The notes under the pieces: model-generated | What the model saw: only the letters and a program-made list of their open reading frames with translations | Databases searched by the model: none | Told to the model about the DNA's origin: nothing | Part shown: positions 25,389-33,999 of the stretch, piece by piece | Position numbering within the stretch: the stretch's first letter is position 1 | How the letters are laid out: every line of letters starts with the position of its first letter | Translations under genes and position numbers: made by a program | Origin: an uncultured Opitutia bacterium | Lineage (GTDB): Bacteria > Verrucomicrobiota > Verrucomicrobiia > Opitutales > Opitutaceae | Direction of reading: 5' to 3' | DNA: 35,485 nucleotides | Assembly: GCA_937952235.1 (NCBI GenBank) | Contig: CALFZM010000413.1 | Span: 1-35,485 of the forward strand

Positions 25389-27011
25389 ATGCCTCGATCG
25401 CTTTCGCCCGGCCTTCGGATGTGGTGCTGCGTGCTGCTGTTCGGTGTCGCCGGTTGCGGCCGCCGCGAGACCCCGGTCGAAGCGGGAGTGCGCACCGGCA
25501 CGCTGCTCGTCGGCAACCAGAACGAGCCGGCGACGCTCGATCCTCACCTGTTGAATGCGTTCACCGACATGCGCGTGGCGATGACGCTCTTCGAGGGCCT
25601 GACGACGCTCGACGAGAAAACGGCGACGGCGCGGCCCGGCGCGGCCGAGCGGTGGGAGGTGTCCGCCGACGGACTGACCTGGACGTTTCACCTTCGCGCC
25701 AACGGCCGCTGGTCCGACGGCGCGCGCGTGACCGCGGCGGATTTCGCCTACTCGATCCAGCGCATCCTCACGCCGGCGCTGGGCTCGACCTATGCCTTCA
25801 TGCTCTGGCCGGTGAAGAACGCGGAGGCGTTCAACACGGGCAAACTCTCCGACTTCGGGCAGGTCGGCGTGAAGGTGGTCGACGAGCTCACCTTGCAACT
25901 CCGACTGGAGCGGCCGACCGCCTACCTGCCGGCGCTCGTGGCGCACTCGACGTGGTTTCCCGTGCAACGGGCAAATGTGGAGAAATTCGGCCGCGCCGAC
26001 GCGCGCGACTCCGCGTGGACGCGTGCGGGCAACCTCGTCGGCAACGGCCCCTTCCTGCTCACCGAGTGGCGCGCCAACGCCCGCATCACGGTCGCGCGCA
26101 ATCCGCACTACTGGGGCAACGCCGAGAACCGGCTCGAGCGCGTGCAGTTTTTCCCGATCGAGAAGGCCGACGCCGAGGAACTCAGCTACCGCGCCGGCCA
26201 GTTGCACGTGACCGGCAGCGTGCCGGCCTCGAAGATCGCGGTGTACCGGCGCGAGTCGCCGGACGTCCTGCGGGTCAACGCCGAGCTGAGCACGAGCTAC
26301 CTCAACTTCAACGTCACGAAGCCGCCGCTGACGGACGGCCGCGTGCGTCGCGCGCTGGCCATGGCGATGGATCGCGGTGCGATCTCGGCCCGGATCTACG
26401 AGGGGACGAGCCCCGCGGCGTTCACGCTCGTGCCGCCGGGCTGCGGGGATTACGTGCTGCCGCCCGGCCAGCGGGAGGACGTCGCCGCTGCGCGCGCGTT
26501 GCTGGCGGAGGCGGGATTTCCCGAGGGCCGCGGGCTGCCGACCCTGCCGCTGCTGGTGCCCAACGACGACAAGGGCCCGAAGATCGGCGAGGCGCTGCAG
26601 GCGATGTGGCAGACGCGGCTGGGCGTGCGCATCACGATCGAGCAGGCCGAGCAGAAGACGCTCCTGCAGACGCAGCAGTCCCTCGGCCACACGCTGGCGC
26701 TGCTGGGCTGGTTCGCCGATTACCCCGATCCCTACACCTTCCTGGAGATCTTCCGCACCGGCAATGGCAACAACTGGACCGGGTGGGGCAGCCGCGACTA
26801 CGACGCCCTGCTCGACGAGGCGGGCGGACAGCTCGATCCCGCGCGCCGGTTCGCGCTGCTGCAGCGGGCGGAGGCCCTGCTTCTGCAGGAGACGCCGCTC
26901 GCGCCGCTGCTCTATCGCGCGCGCACCGTGCTCGTGCACCCGGCGGTGAAGGGCTGGGAGCCGTCGCCGGTCGGTTTGAACCGGTATCAGTTGCTGCGGC
27001 TGGAGCCGTGA
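25389..27011 (+). CDS. peptide ABC-transporter substrate-binding lipoprotein (OppA/SBP_bac_5)
   Basis: A 540-residue periplasmic binding protein. MPRSLSPGLRMWCCVLLFGV followed by AGC is a lipoprotein leader with C23 lipidated, which decides the ATG at 25389. Family motifs are clear: NEPATLDPHL, FEGLTTLDEKT, PGAAERWEVSADGLTWTFHL, WSDGARVTAADFAYSIQRIL, GNGPFLLTEW, NPHYWGN and LALLGWFADYPDPYTFLEIF. It is close to E. coli OppA in length and should bind oligopeptides. No oppB, C, D or F permease/ATPase genes are within the window, so it is an orphan and may serve a transporter encoded elsewhere. Downstream lies a repeat-rich gap. Confidence 0.92.
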   Translation: MPRSLSPGLRMWCCVLLFGVAGCGRRETPVEAGVRTGTLLVGNQNEPATLDPHLLNAFTDMRVAMTLFEGLTTLDEKTATARPGAAERWEVSADGLTWTFHLRANGRWSDGARVTAADFAYSIQRILTPALGSTYAFMLWPVKNAEAFNTGKLSDFGQVGVKVVDELTLQLRLERPTAYLPALVAHSTWFPVQRANVEKFGRADARDSAWTRAGNLVGNGPFLLTEWRANARITVARNPHYWGNAENRLERVQFFPIEKADAEELSYRAGQLHVTGSVPASKIAVYRRESPDVLRVNAELSTSYLNFNVTKPPLTDGRVRRALAMAMDRGAISARIYEGTSPAAFTLVPPGCGDYVLPPGQREDVAAARALLAEAGFPEGRGLPTLPLLVPNDDKGPKIGEALQAMWQTRLGVRITIEQAEQKTLLQTQQSLGHTLALLGWFADYPDPYTFLEIFRTGNGNNWTGWGSRDYDALLDEAGGQLDPARRFALLQRAEALLLQETPLAPLLYRARTVLVHPAVKGWEPSPVGLNRYQLLRLEP

Positions 27012-27318
27012 AGCCCGCGCCCCGGCCGCGTCGGCACCGGCTTGGGCTTCGGGACTTCGATCGGGTAGGGCGGGTACATGGTGGAAACAGCGTGCGGCCC
27101 CGGTTGCGCCGCGCAAGTGCGGCGGCATCTTCCGGCGGCTTCACCCCGTCGTCGGGCTCAGCCAGACGCATGCCGTTGGCCTTCAATTCAGCCATGAGAA
27201 GGGCCGTACTCAAAGATGGAGCGGCTTGCCCAAAGAGTGCCCAAGCCGCTGCGAACCGGTCCCTCACACGTCAGCTGCCTGGGGACAGGCGGCTGCACCT
27301 CGACGGCATCGTTCCGGC
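27012..27318. other. repeat-bearing intergenic gap
   Basis: About 300 bases between convergent genes. The right part (27220-27309) is the palindromic repeat element described separately. The left part is GC-rich with no supported gene; a minus-strand frame reading MAELKANGMRLAEPDDGVKP near 27195 is short and unsupported. Confidence 0.5.
27220..27309. repeat. two-hairpin repeat element, copy A (minus orientation)
   Basis: On the minus strand, 27309-27251 matches 35427-35485 at 52 of 59 bases. It contains hairpin 1 (27273-27294: AGCCGCCTG-TCCC-CAGGCAGCT as read on minus, one mismatch in the stem). Directly beyond is hairpin 2, AGCGGCTTG (27220-27228) with CAAGCCGCT (27242-27250), a perfect 9-bp stem with a 13-base loop. 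It lies between convergent genes, 10 bp from the stop of the minus-strand gene at 27319, so it could also stop transcription. Confidence 0.8.
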
Positions 27319-29424
27319 TCAGTACGGAAGCTTCCCGGAGCCGAAGCACCGGTCGCACCGCACCTGGCGCTGCACCCGCTCGGAGCGGCCGTAGCTGTTC
27401 TGCTCCGTCGAGGTCTGCGCGTAGGTCCCGGTGCCGGCGCAACGCATGCACCAGCGCCAGCGCGACTGCGCCTCGGCCTCGCGCCGGGCGGATTCCGCCT
27501 GCCGGGCGGCGGCCTCGGCGGCCTGGCGGCGCGCGGCGCTCTCCGCCGCCTCGCGCGCGATCCGGGCGGCCTCGGCGCGCCGGCGCTCCTCGGCCGCGCG
27601 CGCCGCGGCGATCGCCTGCTCCTGTACGGCGGCCATGCGCGCGTTGAAACGCTGCGTGGCCGCGACCACCTCGGCCTGGCGGTCCGGCCGCAGTTTCACG
27701 GCGATCGCGGGCAGGGCCTCGCTGGCGGGTCGCACGGACTTGAAGACGTCGAGGGACGATTCGCGCGCCATCGCCTCGAGCCAGCGCACGCACGCCTCGA
27801 ACTGCACGTCCGCCCAGGAAGCCGAGAACAGCGCGGGCACCACCGGCATCGTCGTATGCAGCGTCGGCCTGATGCCAAGCGCGGGCAGGGCGTCCCCCAG
27901 CGCGGCGGCCGCGGGCCGGTTGCGCCAGGGCGGTTGCGCGGCGAGGGCCGCGGCCAGGGCCTGGTGCAGAGCGTCGACCACCAGCTGCGCGGCCTCGCGC
28001 TCGCGCGCACCGTTGGCCGGCTCGCGGGCGGCCCAGGTCATCAGCGCGTGTTCGGCCGCGACGAGCTCCGCGAGCCGCGGCGCGGGGGTCGGGCCGAGCC
28101 AGGTGTCGCCGGCCGTCCGCCGCAGCGGCGTCGCGACCTCGCGCGCGGCCTGGGACAGGGCCTCCCGGGAGCCGGCGGCCCAGGCGGCGAGCAGGGGCTC
28201 GAGCGGCGGTGCGCCGGCCTGTGCCAGGTCGAAGGCGAGGGCGACCGTGTGCGCGAGTTGCGCGAGGAACACCGCCTCGCGGCCCGCGCCCGGCCGGCGG
28301 GCGTCGTACTGCACGCGCAGCACGCCCAGCTCGATGCCCGCCACCGTGCCGCCGGGCGCGGCGGGATCGAAGAGCAGCTCCGGCAGGTTGGGCCGGCCGG
28401 TGACCGCGCTGCGGGCGTCGCCCGGCGCGCGCCGGGCGGCTTCCCCCGCCGCCGGGGCGAGGGCGAGGCCGAGCAGGCCGTGGCGGATCCAGTCTTCGGT
28501 GACCCGCGCCGCGGGCCCGGGGAAGCGGCCCGACGCCGGCAGGGTCGCGAGCCGCCCGAAGTGGCGCGCGGCCCCGGCGCGATCGCCGGCCCAGAGGCGA
28601 TGCTGCGCCGCCAGCAGAAGATCGTGGCCTGCCGGCTGCGGCACGCCGGTGAGCGCGGCGTCGAGCTCGGCGGCGCGGGCCGCTTGGTCGGCGGCGATCT
28701 GGCGGTGGCCGGCCCAGCCGGCCACCTGCCCGAGCTGGCCGTGCACCTGGGCGGCACGACGGACCAGGTCGGCGTCGCCGGGCGCGACCGTCACGAGAGC
28801 GGCGACCCAGCCGTTGACCCGCTTCGCCAGGTCGGCCGGAGGCACGCTGCGGGCGACGGCGCCGAGCGTCTCCTGCAGGGCATCAAGCGTGACGCCGAGC
28901 ACGGCGGCGGCGAGCGGGCCTCCGCGCAGGGCCTCCCCCCAGAGTTCATCAAGCTCGTGCAGGACCGCGCCTTTTTCGTCGTCGGGCGCCGCGGCCAGCC
29001 GGCCGGTGACGCGCACCAGCCGCCGGGCCCGCAGGCCTTCGGGCGCCCAGGGTTTGCCGTCGTCGAGCGCCGCGGCCAGCGGCTCGGCGGCGGCGGCGAA
29101 CTCCGCCCGGCGGGTTTCGAGCCCGAGCGCGAGGACCTGGAGGAGTTCCGTCTCGGCGCTCGTCCGCGACGGCTGGCGGGCGAGAGCCTGGCGCCAGGCC
29201 CCGGCGCGCGCCCGCTGGGCGCCGGGCGGCAGGGCGCGGAGGGCTTCCAGCGAGAATGCGGCCGCCGGCGACGCCGCGGGGTTGATCCGCAGCCCGTCGA
29301 GCAGGCGGGACTCCGCGCCCGTTGCCGGCGGGTGCGTGGCGAGCAGGGTTCCCAGCGCGAGCAGGAGCCGGGAGGCGCCGCTCGCGCCGGGGTGGCGGGC
29401 GGCGGACGGGCCGCCGGAGTTCAC
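27319..29424 (-). CDS. large exported protein ending in two DnaJ-type CxxCxGxG motifs
   Basis: A 701-residue protein. The GTG at 29424 overlaps the stop of the DUF1080 gene (GTGA) and is followed by a signal-like stretch (SRLLLALGTLLATHPPATGA). The central part is alanine-, leucine- and arginine-rich helical sequence with no domain I recognise, perhaps TPR-like (LLLAAQHRLWAGDRAGAARH). Residues about 595-655 form a charged alanine-rich coiled coil (ARAAEERRRAEAARIAREAA). The C-terminus has CMRCAGTG (C659, C662) and CDRCFGSG (C690, C693), half of the four CxxCxGxG repeats of a DnaJ zinc-finger domain, which would bind one zinc. Coupling to DUF1080 implies joint expression. If it is truly exported, a zinc-finger of this type in the periplasm would be unusual; if the signal is not cleaved, the protein may be anchored. 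Function unknown. Confidence 0.7.
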   Translation of the reverse strand: MNSGGPSAARHPGASGASRLLLALGTLLATHPPATGAESRLLDGLRINPAASPAAAFSLEALRALPPGAQRARAGAWRQALARQPSRTSAETELLQVLALGLETRRAEFAAAAEPLAAALDDGKPWAPEGLRARRLVRVTGRLAAAPDDEKGAVLHELDELWGEALRGGPLAAAVLGVTLDALQETLGAVARSVPPADLAKRVNGWVAALVTVAPGDADLVRRAAQVHGQLGQVAGWAGHRQIAADQAARAAELDAALTGVPQPAGHDLLLAAQHRLWAGDRAGAARHFGRLATLPASGRFPGPAARVTEDWIRHGLLGLALAPAAGEAARRAPGDARSAVTGRPNLPELLFDPAAPGGTVAGIELGVLRVQYDARRPGAGREAVFLAQLAHTVALAFDLAQAGAPPLEPLLAAWAAGSREALSQAAREVATPLRRTAGDTWLGPTPAPRLAELVAAEHALMTWAAREPANGAREREAAQLVVDALHQALAAALAAQPPWRNRPAAAALGDALPALGIRPTLHTTMPVVPALFSASWADVQFEACVRWLEAMARESSLDVFKSVRPASEALPAIAVKLRPDRQAEVVAATQRFNARMAAVQEQAIAAARAAEERRRAEAARIAREAAESAARRQAAEAAARQAESARREAEAQSRWRWCMRCAGTGTYAQTSTEQNSYGRSERVQRQVRCDRCFGSGKLPY

Positions 29425-30122
29425 TTCAGCTCGCGGAGCTTGAGCGATCGGTAGGCGACGACGTCGCCGTGGTCCTGCAGGGCGATGTGCCCGCGCGTGA
29501 ACGTGGCGAATTTCGTCCAGGTCTTGAACTTGCTCCCCGCGATGAGCGCCTTGCCCTCCGGACTCGCGAGGTCGGCGGCGATCACCTTCGTGCCGTTGAG
29601 CCAGTGTTCGACCTTCCAGCCGCGGACGACGATGCGCCCGGTGTTCCACTCGCCGACCGGTTTCGGCAGGTGGCGGGGCGTCGCCGGGCCGAGGTCATAG
29701 AGCGAACCGGCGAGGTGGTTGGGGATCGCGCTGTCCTTCGCCTTCTCGTTGTCGAGGATCTGGTACTCCGGGCCGGTGCGCGCCACGGCGGCTTCGCCGA
29801 GGCCGACGCGGTAAATGACGCCACTGTTGCCGCCGGGGCTGATCTTCCACTCGAACGTCAGCTCGAAGTCGCCGTACTGCGCCGCGGTGATCGCGTCGCC
29901 GGTCTTGCCGGCGGTGAGCGTGAGGGCGCCGTCGACCACCTTCCAGCCGGGCCCGAGGGCCTCGGTCTTGTACCCGCGCCAGCCGTCGAGGGACCGGCCG
30001 TCGAAAAGCAGCTTCCAGCCCGCGGCCTTTTCCTCCGCGGTGAGAGTATTGGGCGCCGCGGCCGCGAACGGCAGGGCGGAGACGAAGCACGCGAGGGCAA
30101 GCCAGGGGGCACGGAGTTGCAT
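29421..30122 (-). CDS. DUF1080 protein (3-keto-disaccharide hydrolase family)
   Basis: A 233-residue exported protein: signal peptide MQLRAPWLALACFVSALPFA, then a single concanavalin-like beta-sandwich. Hallmarks are WKLLFDGRSLDGWRGY, DFELTFEWKISPGGNSGVIY, TGPEYQILDNEKAKDS, GEWNTGRIVVRGWKVEHWLN and the final FATFTRGHIALQDHGDVVAY. The family (PF06439) includes hydrolases or lyases that cleave glycosides already oxidised at C3 by Gfo/Idh/MocA-type dehydrogenases. Two such dehydrogenase genes lie at 32235-35409, so a shared periplasmic pathway is plausible. The downstream 701-residue protein is translationally coupled. Specificity is unknown. Confidence 0.9.
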   Translation of the reverse strand: MQLRAPWLALACFVSALPFAAAAPNTLTAEEKAAGWKLLFDGRSLDGWRGYKTEALGPGWKVVDGALTLTAGKTGDAITAAQYGDFELTFEWKISPGGNSGVIYRVGLGEAAVARTGPEYQILDNEKAKDSAIPNHLAGSLYDLGPATPRHLPKPVGEWNTGRIVVRGWKVEHWLNGTKVIAADLASPEGKALIAGSKFKTWTKFATFTRGHIALQDHGDVVAYRSLKLRELK

Positions 30123-30228
30123 CCCCCGACCGCCTAGCCCGGCCCTTCCGGCGAGGCAAGCGCGGGAGCGGAGGCGGGGCCGCCGGTCGGGCTTGTTTGC
30201 CGCGGGATTTCGACCATGTAACGCGGCC

Positions 30229-31194
30229 ATGGCCCGCCGTTCCCGTCGTCCTCCCGTCCCGCTGCCCCGCGGTGCCGCGAAGTTCCTGCTGCTCGCCAAC
30301 GTGATCGTGGCTGCGGTCCTGGGCGGCTGGTATCTGGTCCAGCCGGCCCCGCGGCAGGCGGAGGTGCGGCGGCTGGTGGAAAACGCGTTCGCCCGCGACA
30401 AGCAGGTGTCGCCCTTCGACGTCGCCTGGGACGTCTGGCAGCTTTACTACGCCGGCGGCGCGGTCGGCCGCGTAGCGCCTGGCGACCGCTCGCTGGTGTA
30501 CGGCGGCGAGCCGCGGCCGCTGCAGCCGGGACCGGCGTCGCCGTCGTTCCGCGTGCTCGTCAACCGCGGCTATGTCGTCGGGTACAGCGAGGCGCTGGCC
30601 AGCCCCGTGTGGGCGGCGTACCGCGTGCCGGACCTGCCGGCGCTGCCCCGGCCCGCGCCGCGGCCGGACAAGTTCGAGGTCGACCGGCGGACGGTCGCGC
30701 GGATCGCAGGCGACGTGTATTCGGGGAGCGGCTACGACCGTGGCCACCTCGCGCCCAACTACGCCATTGCCACCCGGCATGGGGCGCAGGCGCAGCGCGA
30801 GACCTTCCTCATGTCCAACATCGCGCCGCAGCGTCCGGGACTGAACGGCGGGCTGTGGCGCGACCTCGAGATGAAGATCGCGACCAGTTATCCCGCGCGC
30901 TACGGCGAGGTGTGGGTGCTGACCGGACCGGTGTTCGGCGCGCGGCCCGAGCGGCTGCGCGGCACGGTGGCAGTGCCGGAGGCCTTTTTCCTCATCGTGA
31001 TCGACGAGCAGGACGGGCGCCTGCGCACCCTCGCGCTGCTGGTGCCGCAGGAGGCACCGTCGAACGTCTCCCCGGATCGCTACCTGACGACGATCGCCGA
31101 GATCCAGCGGCGAACCGGGCTGGATTTCCTGGCCGAGCTCGAGGACGAGTCCGAGCGGCAGGTCGAGCAGGTGCGCGCCTCCCGGGTCTGGTAA
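30229..31194 (+). CDS. membrane-anchored DNA/RNA non-specific endonuclease (NUC1 family)
   Basis: A 321-residue protein with one N-terminal membrane segment (FLLLANVIVAAVLGGWYLV) and the rest outside. The betabetaalpha-metal nuclease motif is DRGHLAPN at 170-177, with H173 as the expected general base. FLMSNIAPQRPGLNGGLWRD supplies the conserved metal-binding asparagine and the N..W..LE pattern. YVVGYSEALASPVWAAYRV upstream is also typical of the family. It should cut DNA and RNA without sequence specificity, using Mg2+. Possible roles are nutrient scavenging from extracellular nucleic acid or defence at the cell surface; no immunity protein gene is adjacent. The ATG at 30229 is chosen because it precedes the basic signal-anchor start (MARRSRRPP). 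Confidence 0.9.
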   Translation: MARRSRRPPVPLPRGAAKFLLLANVIVAAVLGGWYLVQPAPRQAEVRRLVENAFARDKQVSPFDVAWDVWQLYYAGGAVGRVAPGDRSLVYGGEPRPLQPGPASPSFRVLVNRGYVVGYSEALASPVWAAYRVPDLPALPRPAPRPDKFEVDRRTVARIAGDVYSGSGYDRGHLAPNYAIATRHGAQAQRETFLMSNIAPQRPGLNGGLWRDLEMKIATSYPARYGEVWVLTGPVFGARPERLRGTVAVPEAFFLIVIDEQDGRLRTLALLVPQEAPSNVSPDRYLTTIAEIQRRTGLDFLAELEDESERQVEQVRASRVW

Positions 31195-31202
31195 GGCGGC
31201 GT

Positions 31203-31220
31203 CGCCCCGGGGCGCGTTTT
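31203..31220 (+). terminator. possible weak terminator after the nuclease gene
   Basis: A 12-base palindrome, CGCCCCGGGGCG, followed by CGTTTT, 8 bp after the nuclease stop. The stem would be only 4-5 bp after loop formation, so this is tentative. Confidence 0.3.
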
Positions 31221-31295
31221 GCACTGGCTGCGCCGCCGCGGCTGCGCATGGTGGGCGCGTTCCCCTTCCGCCCCGACTCCAACCCCGAGCGCATC

Positions 31296-32156
31296 ATGTT
31301 CACGACGATCCGTCTTTCCGTCCTTCTCCTGCTGGCCGCGCTGGCCTCCGCCGCCCATGCCGCCGGCGCGCCAAAGACGCTGCGGGTCCTGCTCATCACC
31401 GGCGGTTGCTGCCACGACTACGAAAAGCAGAAGGACATCCTGAAGACGGGCCTCGAGCAGCGGGCCAACGTGATGGTCGAGCACCTGCACACGCCGGACA
31501 AGACGGTGAAGCCGCCGCTGGCGTGCCTCACCAACCCGGACTACGCGAAGGGCTACGACCTGGTGATCCACGACGAGTGTGCCGCCGGCATCGACGACCC
31601 CGCGCTCGTGCAGAACGTGCTCGCGCCGCATCGGGCCGGCGTGCCGGCGGTCGTGCTGCATTGCGCGATGCACAGCTACCGCGTGGTGCCGGACTTCGCG
31701 CGGCCGCAGGCGCCCGGTTCGCCGGGGGCGCTCTGGTTCGACTTTCTCGGCCTGCAATCGAGCCGGCACGGACCGAAGGAGCCGGTGGTGATCCGGTTTA
31801 CGGATACGTCGCATCCCATCACCCGGGGACTCCAGGGGTGGACCACGGGTCCGGAGGAGCTCTACAACAACGTGCAGGCGCCGACCGTGTATCCGAAGCA
31901 CCGTTCGCTTGCGACCGGACATCAGACCGTGACGACCAAGGCCGGGAAGAAGTCCGACGAGCAGGCGGTGGTCGTGTGGACGCACGAGTACGGCCCGAAA
32001 AACGCGCGCGTGTTCGGCACGACCCTCGGCCACTTCAACGAGGCCGTCTCGGATCCGCGGTTCCTCGACCTCGTCGGCCGCGGCCTGCTCTGGGCCGCCG
32101 GCAGGCTCGGGCCGGACGGCAGGCCCGTGGCGGGCTACGGACCGGCGAAGCCCTGA
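31296..32156 (+). CDS. exported ThuA-like protein
   Basis: A 286-residue protein with a signal peptide (LSVLLLLAALASAAHAAGA), which supports the ATG at 31296. It has the type-1 glutamine-amidotransferase-like fold of ThuA: LRVLLITGGCCHDYEKQKDI, YDLVIHDECAAGI, GVPAVVLHCAMHSYR, HPITRGLQGWTTGPEELYNN and ARVFGTTLGHFNEAV. The family is named for trehalose utilisation in rhizobia, where it acts in a route through 3-keto sugars; its exact reaction is not established. In Verrucomicrobiota and Planctomycetota ThuA-like proteins routinely neighbour DUF1080 and Gfo/Idh/MocA genes, as here. It converges with the oxidoreductase gene ending at 32235. Confidence 0.9.
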   Translation: MFTTIRLSVLLLLAALASAAHAAGAPKTLRVLLITGGCCHDYEKQKDILKTGLEQRANVMVEHLHTPDKTVKPPLACLTNPDYAKGYDLVIHDECAAGIDDPALVQNVLAPHRAGVPAVVLHCAMHSYRVVPDFARPQAPGSPGALWFDFLGLQSSRHGPKEPVVIRFTDTSHPITRGLQGWTTGPEELYNNVQAPTVYPKHRSLATGHQTVTTKAGKKSDEQAVVVWTHEYGPKNARVFGTTLGHFNEAVSDPRFLDLVGRGLLWAAGRLGPDGRPVAGYGPAKP

Positions 32157-32165
32157 GCCAGGACT

Positions 32166-32223
32166 CGTGGGATGGAGCCGCCTGTCCCCAGGCGGCTGAA
32201 GTTCGACGGCTCTTCCCGCAGCG
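32166..32223. repeat. two-hairpin repeat element, copy B
   Basis: Hairpin 1 is perfect: AGCCGCCTG (32176-32184), loop TCCC, CAGGCGGCT (32189-32197). The flanks resemble copies A and C up to GCAGCGG at about 32217-32223, where hairpin 2 of copy A would begin; here that part is not conserved. It lies in the 78-bp gap between convergent genes. Confidence 0.8.
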
Positions 32224-32234
32224 GCCGGCGCGGG

Positions 32235-33689
32235 TCAGATCCCCAGCTCCTTCTCCGTGGGAAGCGTGAAAGGCGGGCGGTAGGTGCGCGTCAGGAGCGC
32301 GTTCGCGGCCGGGTTGGCTGCGAACCTTTCCTGTCCGGGCTCGATCCGCAGCTGCGGCCCCAGGGTGAGTGGCGTGGTCTCCACGTCGACCTGGTTGTCC
32401 GCGAGGTGCCGGCGCGTGCGGGCGAACGTCTCCCGGACATCGTCGTGCACCTCGAGCTGGTCGAGCTGCCGCTCGATCTCGCGCGGCGCGGCGGGCCGGC
32501 CGAGCCGCCAGGAGATATTGGCGGCGTGGATGAGGGCGGTCGACTGGTGGCCTTCGAGAATGTCGGCGTTCAGGTCCGAGACTTTCCGGGAGCGCAACGC
32601 CTGGAGGAAATTGGCGAAGTGATTCTCGTTCCTGCCGTCGAACGCGCGCACCAGCTTGCCTTTCGGATCGAACAGCGACGTGTCGGCGATGATGCCCTCC
32701 GTCCCGTAGAAGAACCAACCGTTTTTCACCTCCGGGTGAAACGGTTCGCTTTTCAGGCCCCGGGTCTCGGTGACGATCGTCTTGCCGCCGAAGTCGAGGA
32801 TCGCGACCTGCGTGTTCGGCGTTTCGCCCGCGTCGGCATAGCCCACGCGACCGCCGTAGCTGAGGACGGACCTTCCCAGGCCCGAGACCCCCAGGCCCCA
32901 GCGGCAGATGTCGAGGCCGTGGATGTTGTTGTTGCCGATCTCGCCGTCGCCGGTGTCCCACACCCAGTGCCAGTCGTAATGGAAGTTCGGCCGGTTGATC
33001 GGCCCCATGGAGGCGGGCCCGGCCCACTGGTTGTAATCCACGCTCGCCGGAATCGTTCCCGTCGTCGGCCCGCCGATCGATTTGCGCGAGCCATACATGA
33101 TGCTTCGCGCCAGCCTCACGTCGCCGAGCCTGCCCTCCCGCATGTACTGCACGGCGGCGGCGAGCGGACCGCGGGAGCGGTTCTGCGTCCCGCCCTGGCA
33201 GATCCGGCCGTAGCGGCGCGCGGCCTGCACCATGCGCCGGCCTTCGACGATCGTGTGGCTGACGGGTTTCTCGACGTAGACGTCCTTGCCCGCCTGCATG
33301 GCCCAGATGGCGCTGAGGGCGTGCCAGTGATTGGGCGAGGCGATGAACACGGCGGCGACGGCAGCGTCGTCGAGCACCGTCCGCACCTCCTGCACCGCCT
33401 TTGGCGCGCGACCGCTCCTCGCGCCGATCGTCGCGGCGAGTTCCGCGGCGCGGTCGCGATCCGGGTCGCACACCCAGGCGATCTCGCAGTCGGGCAGGGC
33501 GCCGAGCGCGCTCGCGTGCTGCTTGCCGCGGATGCCGCAGCCGAGGATCGCCACGGTGATGCGTTCATTGGCGCTGACCGGCTTCGGCGCGGCGGCCGCG
33601 GACAGCCGGATCGGCCGCGACGCTGCGGCGGCCGCGGCGATCGTGAGCATGGACTGCTCGAGAAAATGGCGACGGGTGAGGTGCGACAT
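32235..33689 (-). CDS. Tat-exported Gfo/Idh/MocA oxidoreductase
   Basis: A 484-residue protein. The twin-arginine leader TRRHFLEQSMLTIAAAAAAS directs folded export with bound cofactor. The Rossmann motif is GCGIRG (50-55), followed by NHWHALSAIWAMQAGKDVYV and EKPVSHTIVEG with the catalytic lysine about K141. The C-terminal domain has WVWDTGDGEIGNNNIHGLDI, where the conserved histidine and aspartate lie. Tat-exported members of this family oxidise or isomerise sugars and glycosides with tightly bound NAD(P). The substrate is unknown; glycoside C3 oxidation is the inference from the nearby DUF1080 gene. It diverges from a related gene at 34000 across a 310-bp gap. Confidence 0.92.
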   Translation of the reverse strand: MSHLTRRHFLEQSMLTIAAAAAASRPIRLSAAAAPKPVSANERITVAILGCGIRGKQHASALGALPDCEIAWVCDPDRDRAAELAATIGARSGRAPKAVQEVRTVLDDAAVAAVFIASPNHWHALSAIWAMQAGKDVYVEKPVSHTIVEGRRMVQAARRYGRICQGGTQNRSRGPLAAAVQYMREGRLGDVRLARSIMYGSRKSIGGPTTGTIPASVDYNQWAGPASMGPINRPNFHYDWHWVWDTGDGEIGNNNIHGLDICRWGLGVSGLGRSVLSYGGRVGYADAGETPNTQVAILDFGGKTIVTETRGLKSEPFHPEVKNGWFFYGTEGIIADTSLFDPKGKLVRAFDGRNENHFANFLQALRSRKVSDLNADILEGHQSTALIHAANISWRLGRPAAPREIERQLDQLEVHDDVRETFARTRRHLADNQVDVETTPLTLGPQLRIEPGQERFAANPAANALLTRTYRPPFTLPTEKELGI

Positions 33690-33999
33690 GAGTGCGGGAG
33701 AGCGGGGGGCGGGGTGGGGCGGCGGATCGGAAGCGCGCCGTCAGCGCGGAGCGGAAGAGGCCGACCGCGGGGACGCGATCCGCCGGCTGCGCGCCAGTGA
33801 GGAGCAGAGGGTGCGGAAAGAAAACCGGAAAACCGCCCAGCACGTTTCCGGCCGGTTCGTCGGTTGGGGTGCGATCGCGCGTGGTCCTTCCGTGCGCCGG
33901 CGGGCGCGATTGACGGCGATGATCCCGCCGCCTTGGCTCCCCGCGGCCGCCGGACGCGACGCTGCGTTTTCCTTCGTCCCGAACGGCCATCCTCTTCTC
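33690..33999. promoter_or_regulatory. divergent promoter region between two oxidoreductase genes
   Basis: This 310-bp gap must hold promoters for both genes. The most striking feature is an inverted repeat, CCGGAAA (33825-33831) with TTTCCGG (33845-33851), inside outer AACCGG/CCGGTT arms (33823-33828 and 33852-33857). This is a candidate operator or hairpin. No clear promoter hexamers or genes are seen. Confidence 0.4.

Noticed and set aside
24411..27128. Long minus-strand open frame opposite the OppA-like gene, running into the Ig gene region
   Set aside because: Arg/Gly-rich shadow without motifs; the real Ig protein is in a different minus-strand frame.
27000..27195. Possible small minus-strand genes (MAELKANGMRLAEPDDGVKP near 27195; MYPPYPIEVPKPKP near 27078)
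   Set aside because: Short, different frames, no ribosome binding site, and they run into the end of the OppA-like gene. They could be decayed coding remnants but nothing supports it.
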